From contig NZ_CP102275.1 in assembly GCF_025149465.1 (NCBI RefSeq), forward strand, positions 2,429,596 to 2,493,595: 64,000 nt of DNA, read 5' to 3'. A program made the translations under genes and the position numbers. Source of the stretch: Thomasclavelia spiroformis DSM 1552. GTDB taxonomy: Bacteria; Bacillota_I; Bacilli_A; Erysipelotrichales; Coprobacillaceae. This document shows, one piece after another, positions 1-10,300 of the stretch (positions are counted from its first letter, which is position 1; each line of letters begins with the position of its first letter). Under the pieces are notes generated by a model that was not told the DNA's origin, did not search any database, and was given only the letters and a program-made list of their open reading frames with translations.

Positions 1-143
1 ATTTTCATAGGGGTAATCAATGCTTGATTACCATCACGTAAATCAACAGAAACCCATATTGGAGCTTTTTCAATCTGTTTATCAGGCCAAGTACGTTCTT
101 TAAAACTGATTGGTTCAAATCTCTTATACTTTTGATATTTCAT
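1..143 (-). CDS. leuA: 2-isopropylmalate synthase, N-terminal fragment (runs off the window)
   Basis: Reading the minus strand from the ATG at 143 gives [20 protein letters not shown] and then the block [16 protein letters not shown], the conserved start of the long-form LeuA, where the Asp-Leu-Arg-Asp stretch lies in the TIM-barrel active site. The enzyme condenses acetyl-CoA with 2-ketoisovalerate, the first committed step of leucine synthesis, in the cytoplasm. Only about 47 residues are inside the window. A strong AGGAGG ribosome binding site lies 9 bases before the ATG. The T-box directly upstream carries a leucine specifier, which supports the assignment independently. Confidence 0.9.
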   Translation of the reverse strand, partial: MKYQKYKRFEPISFKERTWPDKQIEKAPIWVSVDLRDGNQALITPMK

Positions 144-188
144 TACTTTCTTTCCTCCTATTCTTTCATAATAAATACTTATAAAAAA

Positions 189-482
189 ACTCTCGCACTC
201 AAAATGACATACAAAATCATTTTGAGGACGAGAGTATACTAACCCCGTGGTTCCACCTCAATTCGCTAATACCTCACGATATTAACCTCAGTAAGTACGC
301 TATTATTCATAGTTCATACTCTTGCTAGATAACGGTTGCATTCCGTAGCCACCTACTAAATTCAGCGCTCCACTCAAGGATGAGTTCAATAAACTATCAA
401 TAATCCTTTCCACCACCCAGGATTTCTCTATAATCAATACATTTATTTACTAGTTCCTATCAAAGTATTTAAGTTATGTTAT
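189..482 (-). promoter_or_regulatory. T-box riboswitch, leucine type (CTC specifier), before leuA
   Basis: On the minus strand the leader contains the T-box core AGGTGGAACCACGG (246-260), followed by a long hairpin and a T-run (arms ACTCTCG... and ...CGAGAGT, 189-235), which is the leader terminator. Upstream, the stem I region holds an AGAGA motif and the segment GGTGGTGGAAAGG, then GAACTCATCC, where CTC is the likely leucine specifier codon. Uncharged tRNA-Leu binding would favour the antiterminator and switch leuA on. The specifier assignment comes from motif spacing, not from folding. Confidence 0.9.
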
Positions 483-489
483 TGAACAT

Positions 490-518
490 ATAATAGTCCT
501 TAATTCAATTTAAGTCAA
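490..518 (-). promoter_or_regulatory. sigma-A promoter of the leuA T-box leader
   Basis: On the minus strand TTGACT (513-518) and TATTAT (490-495) are separated by 17 bases. The predicted transcription start, near 482, would give a leader of about 340 bases that contains the whole T-box. Confidence 0.7.
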
Positions 519-637
519 CCTTTTTAAACAATTTTATTAATATTAATCATTTTTCTAAATCCAAAAAAGCATCTTTCAATTTCTAAAAACTCTCAATATA
601 TCAAATTAATCACGAAAAATAACGTCTTTTTTTTAAA

Positions 638-1678
638 TTATTTTTCCATTGCCAATTCAATTAATTTATCCAATAAATCAGAATAACTAATTCCAAAATC
701 ATTCATCAATTGTGGATACATTGAAATTTTTGTAAAACCTGGCATCGTATTTATTTCATTTAAATAAATATTATTCGTTTTCTTATCCAAGAAAAAATCA
801 ACTCTACTTAATCCATGACCATCAACTGCCTTAAAGGCTTTAATTGCATATTCTCTAATTTTCTCTTGAATTTTTTCGTCAACTAATGCCGGTATACATG
901 TCTTACTTTCAGCATCCTCATATTTAGATTCAAACGTATAAAACTCACCATGAGGCATAATTTGACCAACTCGAGAAACAATTACATCATCATTACCTAA
1001 AACAGCTGTTTCTAACTCAATACAATCAATATTCTCTTCTACAACAATATGACGATCATATTTAGCAGCTGCTTCTAGTTTACCAATTAAATCTTCTCGA
1101 TTATCACAACGATAACATCCTAAACTTGAACCTGAACGACTAGCTTTAATAAAACAAGGCATTCCTATTTCATTTACAATATATTCTTCAACATCATAAA
1201 TTTCTTCAAAATCTTTTGTTATAATTACCAATCTATTATCATAACGTTTTTTTACATACGCTGATTTAACTTGTGGAATTTTAACTGTATCTAGAATTTT
1301 TTTTGTATATATCTTATCCATTGAAACACTCGAACATAATACACGTGCTCCTACATATGGTATTTTAGTTAATTCAAATAATCCTTGAATCGTTCCATCT
1401 TCACCATATAAACCATGTAAAACTGGAAAAGCAACATCATGCTCTTTTAATAATTCAAAAACATTTTCAACTTCAACACTATTATCAAGCCAACTATCTA
1501 ACGATAAATCATCTTGATCATGATTCAAACGATACCACTTACCATCTAAATCAATCCCAACTAAAGTAATATCATACTTATCATGATTTAAATTATTTAA
1601 TACTGACGTACAAGACATTCTAGAAACAATATGTTCACTTGATTGTCCCCCACATAAAACTAATAACTTTTGTTTCAC
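638..1678 (-). CDS. ddl: D-alanine--D-alanine ligase
   Basis: ATP-grasp enzyme that joins two D-alanines for the peptidoglycan stem peptide. It has the N-terminal GGQSSEHIVS signature with the catalytic-type Glu at about residue 15, the ATP-binding KASRSGSSLG segment, the omega-loop EFYTFESKY and the C-terminal NEINTMPGFT metal/substrate loop. The length of 346 residues is normal. The omega-loop keeps a Tyr, which in this family goes with D-Ala-D-Ala rather than D-Ala-D-Lac products. The gene overlaps the murF gene that precedes it by four bases (ATGA), so the two are translationally coupled, and MurF uses the dipeptide that Ddl makes. Product specificity is inferred from the family. A D-Ala-D-Ser activity cannot be excluded by eye. 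Confidence 0.93.
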   Translation of the reverse strand: MKQKLLVLCGGQSSEHIVSRMSCTSVLNNLNHDKYDITLVGIDLDGKWYRLNHDQDDLSLDSWLDNSVEVENVFELLKEHDVAFPVLHGLYGEDGTIQGLFELTKIPYVGARVLCSSVSMDKIYTKKILDTVKIPQVKSAYVKKRYDNRLVIITKDFEEIYDVEEYIVNEIGMPCFIKASRSGSSLGCYRCDNREDLIGKLEAAAKYDRHIVVEENIDCIELETAVLGNDDVIVSRVGQIMPHGEFYTFESKYEDAESKTCIPALVDEKIQEKIREYAIKAFKAVDGHGLSRVDFFLDKKTNNIYLNEINTMPGFTKISMYPQLMNDFGISYSDLLDKLIELAMEK

Positions 1679-3027
1679 ATTAATTTCTCCTTCATCAAAG
1701 CAACAACATTACCTAATTTCATTCCATTTGATCCTTTAAACAAAATAACATCATTACTTTGTATAATTTTCCCTAAATAATTTATCACTTCTTCATTACT
1801 ATTACAATAACAAATCTGTTTAACACCTGCTTTACTAGCAGCATCAATAATATATTTAGATTCCTTGCCAACTGCAACTAAAATATCAATTTTATTTTTA
1901 GCTACATACATTCCAATATTACGATGTAATTGTTCACTATACTTTCCTAATTCCAGCATATCTGCTAAAACTGCAATTTTTCTTCGCGTATATGTAGCTA
2001 GAACATCAATACTTGATTTCATCGAATCCTCACTTGCATTATATGTTCCATCGATTAAAGTAATGTTATTTTTTAACTCCACAATATCCATTCTATTTCT
2101 AGTAAGTTCAAATTCTTTAACCCCTTTAATACATTGCTCAGGTGAAATATCTAGTTGTAAACCAATTGCAATTGCAATCAACGCATTCATTACAAAATGC
2201 TTACCCGGAACAGGAACATCAACAAAATAAACCTTTCCTTTATATTCAAAATTAAAGGTGCTTCCCTCATCACTTAAAACCACATTATTTGCCTTAAAAT
2301 CAACTCCATTGTCAATCCCTACTCTAATCAAATTCAATCGACCAACTTCTACAGTTGATAACATATCATTGTCATTATTAATAACAAGCATACTATTATC
2401 ACTCATACCATTAATAATTTCCATTTTAGCTTTTAAGATATTTTCACGACTTCCAAGTTCACCAATATGAGCAGTACCAACATTAGTAATAGCACTAATA
2501 TCAGGACAAGCAATCATTGACAATTCTTCCATTTCTTTTAAATGATTCATTCCCATTTCTAAAACCATTACTTGTTCATCTTTTAGTCTTAAAATAGTCA
2601 AAGGTAGACCAATTGCATTATTATAATTACCTTCTGTTTTTAAAGTTTTATACTGTTGTTTAATTACACTATAAACCATATCTCGTGTACTTGTCTTACC
2701 AACACTACCAGTAATTCCTACAACTTTTACCTTACGATGTTTTCGTAAATAATGTGCCATATCCTGAAGTGCTTTTAATGTATCTTTAACCTTGATAATA
2801 ATATGTTCACTATCATCAATATCACGGCCACTAATCACCGCACTAGCACCATTTTCAAAAGCATTTTTAATAAAATCATGTCCATCAAAACGCTCTCCAA
2901 TTATTGGAATATACATCATTCCTGGACTAACTTTTCGACTATCTTGACTAAAACCTGTAATTTCCTGATTACTATTACCACAAATCAATTTACCACCTGT
3001 AGCTTCAACTATTTCACTTACCCTCAT
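1675..3027 (-). CDS. murF: UDP-N-acetylmuramoyl-tripeptide--D-alanyl-D-alanine ligase
   Basis: Mur-ligase that adds the D-Ala-D-Ala dipeptide to the UDP-MurNAc-tripeptide in the last cytoplasmic step of precursor synthesis. It has an N-terminal substrate domain with the SQDSRKVSPGMMYIPI motif, the P-loop GITGSVGKTSTRD at about residue 105, EMGMNHLKEMEELS, the NYNNAIGLPLT segment, and a C-terminal domain with DGTYNASEDSMKSS and the late FKGSNGMKLG motif. At 450 residues it is full length. It is the first gene of the ddl pair and lies just downstream of the zinc-ribbon membrane protein gene. Confidence 0.95.
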   Translation of the reverse strand: MRVSEIVEATGGKLICGNSNQEITGFSQDSRKVSPGMMYIPIIGERFDGHDFIKNAFENGASAVISGRDIDDSEHIIIKVKDTLKALQDMAHYLRKHRKVKVVGITGSVGKTSTRDMVYSVIKQQYKTLKTEGNYNNAIGLPLTILRLKDEQVMVLEMGMNHLKEMEELSMIACPDISAITNVGTAHIGELGSRENILKAKMEIINGMSDNSMLVINNDNDMLSTVEVGRLNLIRVGIDNGVDFKANNVVLSDEGSTFNFEYKGKVYFVDVPVPGKHFVMNALIAIAIGLQLDISPEQCIKGVKEFELTRNRMDIVELKNNITLIDGTYNASEDSMKSSIDVLATYTRRKIAVLADMLELGKYSEQLHRNIGMYVAKNKIDILVAVGKESKYIIDAASKAGVKQICYCNSNEEVINYLGKIIQSNDVILFKGSNGMKLGNVVALMKEKLM

Positions 3028-3036
3028 ACTAACCCC

Positions 3037-4164
3037 CTAAATTTCAAAACCTATTCCATCAGATATATCATTAGTATCTAATAACTGCCTTTTACCATCT
3101 AAACTAATCATCTCATAAGTAATACTACTATCACCCATTCCACGAGCTAATATCAAAACCTTATCCCCAACAACTTCAAAAATTATTTCTCCTGTCATAT
3201 CCATTGTATATAACTTCTTAACCTTTTTGCCATTTAAAGACATTGTATAAATTGTATTACTATCTTGAACAACAAGTGTCTTATCTACAATATTAATTAA
3301 TTGTAATCCATTACTTTCATAAATCAATTCAGCTTTTCCACTATCATCAACCTTTACTAATCCATCATTAGTAATACAATATAAACACTCACCATCATAT
3401 GTATACATATTTGTATTAGTCGCCATTTCTTTTCGATCACTACCATCTAACGCTAGAGAAACTAATACATCATCTTGGTTAGTATAATATATTCTTTCTT
3501 TTTCGCTATCAACAATTAAATTATATGAAATTTCATTATTAATTTTGATATTACTATTATCATCTAAGTTAAAACAATGGATAGTTTCACCATCACTATC
3601 ATCTTGATAATAAATCATATTTTCTATCTTATGAACATAAAATACATTCTTCAATAGAACATTTTGTTCCTTAGTATCTTTATTAATTCTAACATAATTA
3701 TTATTTTCATCTACAAAATAATAATTATCATTATCTTCACTAAAATCAGTCAAATTAATATCTAAAACTTCTTCCTTAGAACTCAAATTCTCATCAAAAA
3801 CATATAATTTACCATTTGCAGCTAAATAAACACCATTTTTATTAACATAACTATATGCTAAATTATTAATATTAGTTGCTTGAGCAAATTTATTTGTTTG
3901 CTCGTTAATTTTAATATTTACATCTTCAACATTTTTAGTAGCTTCTTTATTGGCAACCTCAATAGGATGATTAGATAAATAATTTCCCATTAATCCAGTT
4001 AACACAACTAATATAAAAAAGATAATCCATATTTTTTTATTTTTCCAATAACCATTATCTTTGTGATCACTTTCTTTAATAACTGGCGCCCCACAAACTG
4101 GACACACAGTTTCTTCTTCTAATAACTTTGCTCCACAATTTTTACATATCTTATTATTTTCCAT
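3037..4164 (-). CDS. zinc-ribbon, single-pass membrane protein with an extracellular beta-propeller-like (DUF5050-type) domain
   Basis: A treble-clef style zinc ribbon (CKNCGAKL then CPVCGAPV) fills the first 30 residues. One membrane segment follows (IWIIFFILVVLTGLMG). The remaining 300 or so residues are repeated short beta motifs (ISYNLIVDSEKERIYYTN, VLVSLALDGSDRKEM, TIYTMSLNGKKVKKL), as in DUF5050/propeller domains. This layout places the ribbon inside and the propeller outside. I moved the start to the ATG at 4164, six bases after AGGTG; the GTG three codons earlier lies inside that ribosome binding site. The gene sits ten bases upstream of murF, so read-through into murF-ddl is likely. 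The function is unknown. Proteins of this build are thought to be envelope sensors or scaffolds. Confidence 0.7.
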   Translation of the reverse strand: MENNKICKNCGAKLLEEETVCPVCGAPVIKESDHKDNGYWKNKKIWIIFFILVVLTGLMGNYLSNHPIEVANKEATKNVEDVNIKINEQTNKFAQATNINNLAYSYVNKNGVYLAANGKLYVFDENLSSKEEVLDINLTDFSEDNDNYYFVDENNNYVRINKDTKEQNVLLKNVFYVHKIENMIYYQDDSDGETIHCFNLDDNSNIKINNEISYNLIVDSEKERIYYTNQDDVLVSLALDGSDRKEMATNTNMYTYDGECLYCITNDGLVKVDDSGKAELIYESNGLQLINIVDKTLVVQDSNTIYTMSLNGKKVKKLYTMDMTGEIIFEVVGDKVLILARGMGDSSITYEMISLDGKRQLLDTNDISDGIGFEI

Positions 4165-4244
4165 ATTTATCACCTACTTTTAATGTCTCTATTTTAACAC
4201 AATGATATAACAAAAAATAGACTTAATAAAAAGTCTATTAAAAT

Positions 4245-5171
4245 TTATCTTACAACAACCATATTTATAAGTATACATAAAAATGGAATTGTAATTAACG
4301 AAAATGCTGTCGACATAAAAATAATTTCAACTGCCAATCTTGAATCACCATCATATTTTTCAGCTAATATAGCCGTTGTACTACCTGCTGGCATTCCAGC
4401 TAGTACAGTTGATACTGCCATCACTAATGGAGCTACATTAAATAAAGTACATCCAAATAAAACTAATATTGGTATAACTAACAAACGTATAATTGTATAA
4501 TAAATATTTAATCCACTAATTACATCTTTTAATCTTATTTCACTTAAAATTCCACCAATTACAATCATTGATAAAGCCATTGTACAATTACTTAAAGTCT
4601 CAATTGAAACAACCACACAATTAGGTAATGAAACCTGACTAATCATAATCACTAACCCAATAAAAACAGCAATAATGCATGGATGTGTAATAACCTTCTT
4701 TATTACATCTTTTCCTTTAGCTTCTGTAAAACAAGCAACTCCACCTGACCACATTACAATTCTTTGGGGAATTAAATAAATTGATGCAAACAATAAACCA
4801 TTTAATCCATATAACCCTTGAATCAATGGTGAACCCATAAATCCAGCATTGGAACAAATTGTTCCATATTTCAAAACACTTTGTTTTCTAGGAGATTCTT
4901 TAATAAAAAAATACTTTCCCAAAAACGAACATAATAGTTGAATTACAATCGAAACAATTAAAATTTCAAATCCACTTTTAATAATTTTATCATTCATTTC
5001 TATCATAAACGAATAAATAATATTTGCTGGTAATATCACAAAAATAACTAAATCAGTTAAACTTTTTCTACTTTCCTTAATAATAATATTTAATTTTGCT
5101 AATATATAACCAATGAACATTAAAACAAATATTTCAATTTGCAAATCTATCAGATTATTAAAATTAACCAC
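4245..5171 (-). CDS. AEC (auxin efflux carrier) family transporter
   Basis: About ten hydrophobic segments fill the protein, in the AEC/permease fold used for organic acid or other small-anion transport. Family-typical pieces are the early PANIIYSF, CSNAGFMGSPLIQGLYG in the first half and MPAGSTTAILAEKYDGD near the end, the last resembling the conserved AEC C-terminal crossover. An open frame begins at a TTG at 5204. A GTG at 5171 is preceded by GAGGTG at six bases and is the better start, giving 308 residues. The substrate cannot be told from sequence. The gene is divergent from map, and it ends about 70 bases before the zinc-ribbon gene, which runs in the same direction. Confidence 0.85.
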   Translation of the reverse strand: MVNFNNLIDLQIEIFVLMFIGYILAKLNIIIKESRKSLTDLVIFVILPANIIYSFMIEMNDKIIKSGFEILIVSIVIQLLCSFLGKYFFIKESPRKQSVLKYGTICSNAGFMGSPLIQGLYGLNGLLFASIYLIPQRIVMWSGGVACFTEAKGKDVIKKVITHPCIIAVFIGLVIMISQVSLPNCVVVSIETLSNCTMALSMIVIGGILSEIRLKDVISGLNIYYTIIRLLVIPILVLFGCTLFNVAPLVMAVSTVLAGMPAGSTTAILAEKYDGDSRLAVEIIFMSTAFSLITIPFLCILINMVVVR

Positions 5172-5318
5172 AATAAACACCTCTTGGCAACTATCATAAA
5201 CCAAAACAAAAAATAAATCATCCCCAAAATATCTAAACCATAAAAATATTTCACAAAATTACTTGGTTTTAAAACGCTATTTAAAATGATATACTAAATT
5301 ATAGAAAGAAGGATAAAT

Positions 5319-6152
5319 ATGAATACAAACAAAAATGAATTTCTTGAATTAGATAAAAAATTAGAACTATTAAAACAACAAGGTAAAAAAGTACCCACTA
5401 AAAAAATGATTAAAACCACTCAACAAATAGAAGGAATTAAAAAAGCAGCAATTGTAAACTCTGGTTTACTAGATTATATTGAAAAAAACATCAAAGCAGG
5501 AATGTCTACTGAACAAATTGATATTATGGCAAAAGATTATACAAAAAAACATAATGCCATTTGTGCAGACTATCAATACTGTGGTTACCCAAAGCATATA
5601 TGTGTATCAGTTAATGACGTTGTATGCCATGGAATCCCCAGCGACGATCAAATATTACAAGAGGGAGATATTGTTAATGTTGATGCAACTACCATGGTTG
5701 ATGGTTACTTTGCTGATGCTTCAAGAATGTTTATGATTGGCAAAGTTTCTAAAGAAGCTAAACAATTAGTCGAAGATACAAAAAAAGCTTTAGAAATTGG
5801 AATATCTTCGATCATTCCTTATCAAAGCTGTATTGGTGATATTGGTAGCGCTATTGAAAACTTCGCTAAAGCTCACGGTTACAGTGTTGTAAAAGAATTT
5901 TGTGGCCATGGAGTAGGCTTAGCATTACATGAAGATCCCTATGTTCTTCACTTTAATCCTCATAAACCAACTGAAGTTATTGTTCCTGGAATGGTATTTA
6001 CAATTGAACCAATGTTAAATCTTGGTAGTAGACATGTTTTTGTTGATGCCGATGATGAATGGACGGTATATACTGAAGATGGAAGTCTTTCAGCACAATG
6101 GGAACATACTATATTAATTACTGAAACTGGCGTTGAAATTATATCAAAATAG
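5319..6152 (+). CDS. map: methionine aminopeptidase, type I
   Basis: Removes the initiator methionine from nascent proteins. The pita-bread fold motifs are all present: NDVVCHGIPS, VDATTMVDGYFADASR with the two metal-binding aspartates, CGHGVGLALHEDP with the metal histidine, the FTIEPML glutamate and the final WEHTILIT glutamate. The length of 277 residues includes an N-terminal extension of about 35 residues relative to the minimal enzyme, with no SEC-C or zinc-finger motif visible in it. An AGAAGGA ribosome binding site lies just upstream. The gene is monocistronic, and its stop codon lies in the arm of a bidirectional terminator. Confidence 0.95.
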   Translation: MNTNKNEFLELDKKLELLKQQGKKVPTKKMIKTTQQIEGIKKAAIVNSGLLDYIEKNIKAGMSTEQIDIMAKDYTKKHNAICADYQYCGYPKHICVSVNDVVCHGIPSDDQILQEGDIVNVDATTMVDGYFADASRMFMIGKVSKEAKQLVEDTKKALEIGISSIIPYQSCIGDIGSAIENFAKAHGYSVVKEFCGHGVGLALHEDPYVLHFNPHKPTEVIVPGMVFTIEPMLNLGSRHVFVDADDEWTVYTEDGSLSAQWEHTILITETGVEIISK

Positions 6153-6175
6153 TATCCATAAAGGATACTATTTTT
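6150..6175. terminator. bidirectional terminator between map and the phosphoesterase
   Basis: TAGTATCC and GGATACTA form an eight-base stem around a five-base loop, followed by TTTTTATTT on the plus strand and preceded by the A-run that becomes a T-run on the minus strand. The hairpin contains the map stop codon. Confidence 0.75.
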
Positions 6176-7250
6176 ATTTAACATTAATAACTACATACTC
6201 ACTACGAGCTCCAGTTTTAATAGGATAACGCCACCCAGCTATTCCTGATGATGTAATTGCTGTAAAATCTCCAATCTCTCTACTGCCACTAACTAATGTG
6301 TCACTTGCAAGTGATTGAATAATTCCCATTGGAAATAATTGCCCACCATGAGTATGTCCTGATAATTGTAAATCAACACCAACATCTGCATTCTCATTCA
6401 AATCTAATGGTTGATGATCTAACAAAATTGTATAATTATATTTCTTATCTTCTGGTATTTTTTGATATAATTCTTCAGAAGATAAACGTGGATTATTTCC
6501 CCAGAAACTAGCATCTTTACGTCCAATAATATTAACATCATCCAAACAAACAACTTCATCATCCAAAACTGTTACACCATTATTTTCCAGATTTTCTTTA
6601 ATTTCTTCTGGTCCAAATGTCATTCCTTCATAACGTCCATTATCGTGATTACCATAAACATAATAAATACCTAAATCATTATCAATTGTCGATAAAACTT
6701 TACTTGCTTCAATCATATCTTCCAATGGCGTATTTTCATCAAAAATATCCCCCGCTAAAACAACTATATCAGCATTTAATTCACTCATTTCATCACAGTA
6801 CTTTTTTAATTCATCAATATTTATTGAAGTTGACATATGTAAATCCGCAATTTCAATAATTTTCAAATCATCAATTTTATCACTTGATAATTCATAATTT
6901 GTTGCTACAACATGATTAATATTATAATAACCATATCCTAAAAATAGAACTGTTACTACTATTGGTAATATTCCACTTGTAAAAATAAATTTATACCAAG
7001 AAAATCTTTTCAATCTAATATTTAACAATTCAAACAAAATTGTAATGACTAAAAGATGGTAATAAACAACCCCATATAACTCTAATGTATTCATTGCAGG
7101 AAAAGAAATTATCGCAACAATAATTCCAATGACAATACTATATAAAAGATTAGTATGAATTCCTAATATATTACGTAAAAAACGCGTAATAAAAAATGTA
7201 AAATAAATAATTCCTGGAATAATAGCAATTAACCCCATATATAAGTACAT
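6174..7250 (-). CDS. membrane-anchored metallophosphoesterase (YkuE/YaeI-like)
   Basis: Four or so hydrophobic segments in the first 125 residues anchor a calcineurin-like phosphoesterase domain. Metal-ligand motifs appear in order: IADLHMS (D, H), VLAGDIFDENTP (D), YGNHDNGRYE (N, H), and LSGHTHGGQLFP (H, H). The membrane part plus catalytic part, 358 residues in all, matches the YkuE-type group, some members of which act on lipid or nucleotide phosphates at the membrane. The exact substrate is not evident. It is transcribed convergently with map and stands alone. Confidence 0.88.
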   Translation of the reverse strand: MYLYMGLIAIIPGIIYFTFFITRFLRNILGIHTNLLYSIVIGIIVAIISFPAMNTLELYGVVYYHLLVITILFELLNIRLKRFSWYKFIFTSGILPIVVTVLFLGYGYYNINHVVATNYELSSDKIDDLKIIEIADLHMSTSINIDELKKYCDEMSELNADIVVLAGDIFDENTPLEDMIEASKVLSTIDNDLGIYYVYGNHDNGRYEGMTFGPEEIKENLENNGVTVLDDEVVCLDDVNIIGRKDASFWGNNPRLSSEELYQKIPEDKKYNYTILLDHQPLDLNENADVGVDLQLSGHTHGGQLFPMGIIQSLASDTLVSGSREIGDFTAITSSGIAGWRYPIKTGARSEYVVINVK

Positions 7251-7365
7251 GGCATTTCCTCCTTGTCTATATGAAATATAAATAATTATCTATTTAATTT
7301 AGAATACACCTTAAAGTATACTTTAAATCAATCATTTATGTAAATAAACATTACTATTTAAAAAT

Positions 7366-7388
7366 AAAAATCTCAAAATGAGATTTTT
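7366..7388 (-). terminator. terminator of the activase operon
   Basis: AAAAATCTCA and TGAGATTTTT form a ten-base perfect stem with a three-base loop. On the minus strand it is followed by a T-rich tract. It overlaps the last bases of the activase stop codon. Confidence 0.75.
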
Positions 7389-10300
7389 ATTTTTTATTCA
7401 TATTTTTAAATGCTGTAGACAACATCAACTTAATACGATTTAACTGATTAACTTCACTAGCTCCAGGATCATAATCAATTGCAACAATATTACTTTCAGG
7501 ATAAGCCTTACGTAGAGCTTTAATTGCCCCTTTTCCAGTAACATGATTTGGCAAGCAACCAAACGGCTGCATACAAACAATATTTGGTGCTCCAGATTCA
7601 ATCAATTCAATCATTTCACCAGTTAAAAACCAACCTTCACCAGTTTGATTTCCAATTGATACAATTGTACTAGCTTTATTAGCTAAATGTTCAATTTTAG
7701 CAGGTGGGTCAAAACGTTTAGATTTCTTTAATGCTTTAGACATATCATAACGTAATAAATCAACAAATTTAACTGCTAAATTACAAAGTCTAACTGCATT
7801 TTTTGAAGCATGAAAATGTTTATTTTCAAAATCAGTGCTATAGAAACAATATTGAAAGAAATCAATCAAATCAGGCATTACTGCCTCTCCACCTTCTCGT
7901 TCAATTATATCAACAATTTCATTATTTGCTGTTGGATGGAATTTAACCAATATCTCCCCAACTAATCCAACACGTGGTTTCTTTATATCCAATAATGATA
8001 ATTCATCAAATTCTTTTACGATTTGGTAAACATTCTTTCTAAAAGTAGAAATACTTCCAGTTTTAACATTTTCGTGACAACGTTTAACCCATGATTCATA
8101 TAATTCATTAGCACTTCCTTTTACCGCCTCATATGGTCTAACTCGATATAAAACTCTCATAAACAAATCACCATACATTGCTCCAATAATTACTTTTTTC
8201 ACTAATGGTAAAGTTAATTTAAATCCTGGATTATTTTCAAGCCCTTGTAAATTTGCTGATATTACCGGAATTTGTGACAAGCCAGCATCTTGTAATGCTT
8301 TTCTAATAAATGCAATATAGTTAGTTGCACGACACCCTCCACCAGTTTGTGAAATAATAACTGCCGTTTTTTCTAAATCATATTTACCACTTAATAAAGC
8401 TTCCATTATCTGACCCGTAACTAAAATACTTGGATAACATGCATCATTATTTACATATTTTAATCCCGCATCTACTGCTCCTTTATCAACAGATGGTAAT
8501 ACAACTAAATTATAACCTGATTCTTGCATTGCTGTTTCTACAAATTGGAAATGAATTGGAGACATTTGTGGACAAAGAATTGTATACCCTTCTTCTTTCA
8601 TTTTTTTAGTAAATGGTACTTTTAATGGTTGATATTTTGGATAAATTAGTTTTTTATTTTTGGCTTGTTTTTCAATTGTTGCTTTTAGTGAACGAATTCG
8701 TATACGAATTGCACCTAAATTACTACCTTCATCAATTTTAATCAAAGTATAAATTTTACCACGTGCATTTAAAATTTCAGCTACTTGATCACTTGTTACA
8801 GCGTCTAACCCACAACCAAAAGAAGTTAATTGAATCAACTCAAGATTTGATTTTGAAGCTACATATGATGCTGCACGATATAACCTAGAATGATATGTCC
8901 ATTGATCAACTACCCTTAATTGATCCAAATCTTTATCTAAATGACAAATACTATCTTCAGTTAATACCGCCATACCTTCAGCTGTAATTAAATCTGCTAG
9001 ACCATGATTAATTTCTGGATCAACATGATATGGACGACCAGCTAGAACAATGCCCGTCATATTATTTTCTTTAATATATTTTAAAACAAGTTCTCCTTGT
9101 TCTTGAATATCTTTACGGCATTTTGATAATTCATCATACCCAGCATCAATTGCTTGCTTTAAATCATTATCACTAATATTAAATGCTTCTAATTCATCTT
9201 TTAAATTACTAAATAGTGTCTTAGGATTACTTAAATCTATAAACGGATTACGATATATAATTGAATTATCATCTAAATTATCGACGTTATTACGAATAAC
9301 TTCAGGATATGATGTAACAACTGGACAATTATAATGGTTATTAGCATTATCAAATTCCTTACGTTCATAAGCTAAGCTAGGATAAAAGATATATTTAATC
9401 CCTTTTTCAATTAATGCTTCAATATGTCCATGTGACAATTTAGCTGGATAACATACACTTTCAGATGGAATTGATTCTATCCCTTTTTCATAAATACTTT
9501 TACTAGAACGTGGCGACAAAACAACTCTAAATCCTAATTTAGTAAAGAAAGTATGCCAGAATGGATAATTTTCATACATATTCAATACTCTAGGAATTCC
9601 TACAGTTCCTCTACTTGCCTGTTCTTGAGATAAAGAACGATAATTAAATACACGGCGATATTTATAATCAAATAAATTTGGTAATTTCTTACTTGGTACA
9701 GGAATATTAGCCCCACGTTCACAACGATTACCGCTGATAAATTCACTACCATCATTAAAAATTGAAACCGTCAACATACAATGATTAGTACATTTTTGAC
9801 AATATCTAATTTCACTATGACAACTAAATTTATCTAATTCTTCTTTGCTTAATAATGTCGTTGGTTGTCCTTGATAACTTTCTCTTGCTAATCGTGCAAT
9901 TCCAAATGCTCCCATTAATCCTGCGATATCTGGTCTAATCGCATTAACACCTGCTTCTTTTTCAAAAGCTCTTAAAACTGCTTCATTATAAAAAGTACCA
10001 CCCTGAACTAAAATATTTTCACCAAGTTCATCTTTACTTCTTAATTTAATAACTTTATACAATGCATTTTTAATAACTGAATAAGATAAACCTGCACTAA
10101 TATCTTCAATTTTAGCTCCTTCTTTTTGAGCTTGTTTAACTTTTGAGTTCATAAAAACTGTACAACGGCTACCCAAATCAATTGGCGCTTTAGAATTTAA
10201 AGCCATATTAGCAAACTCACTTACCTCATAACCTAAAGACTTTGCAAATGTTTCAATAAAAGACCCACACCCACTAGAACAAGCTTCATTTAATAAGATG

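Noticed and set aside
638-1678. VanA/VanC-type D-Ala-D-Lac or D-Ala-D-Ser ligase
   Set aside because: The omega-loop keeps the Tyr of D-Ala-D-Ala enzymes, and the gene is in the housekeeping murF-ddl pair with no vanH/vanX/vanT nearby.
1865-2470. Plus-strand open frames inside murF
   Set aside because: They lie antisense to a full-length, motif-complete gene, have no ribosome binding site and show biased low-complexity composition.
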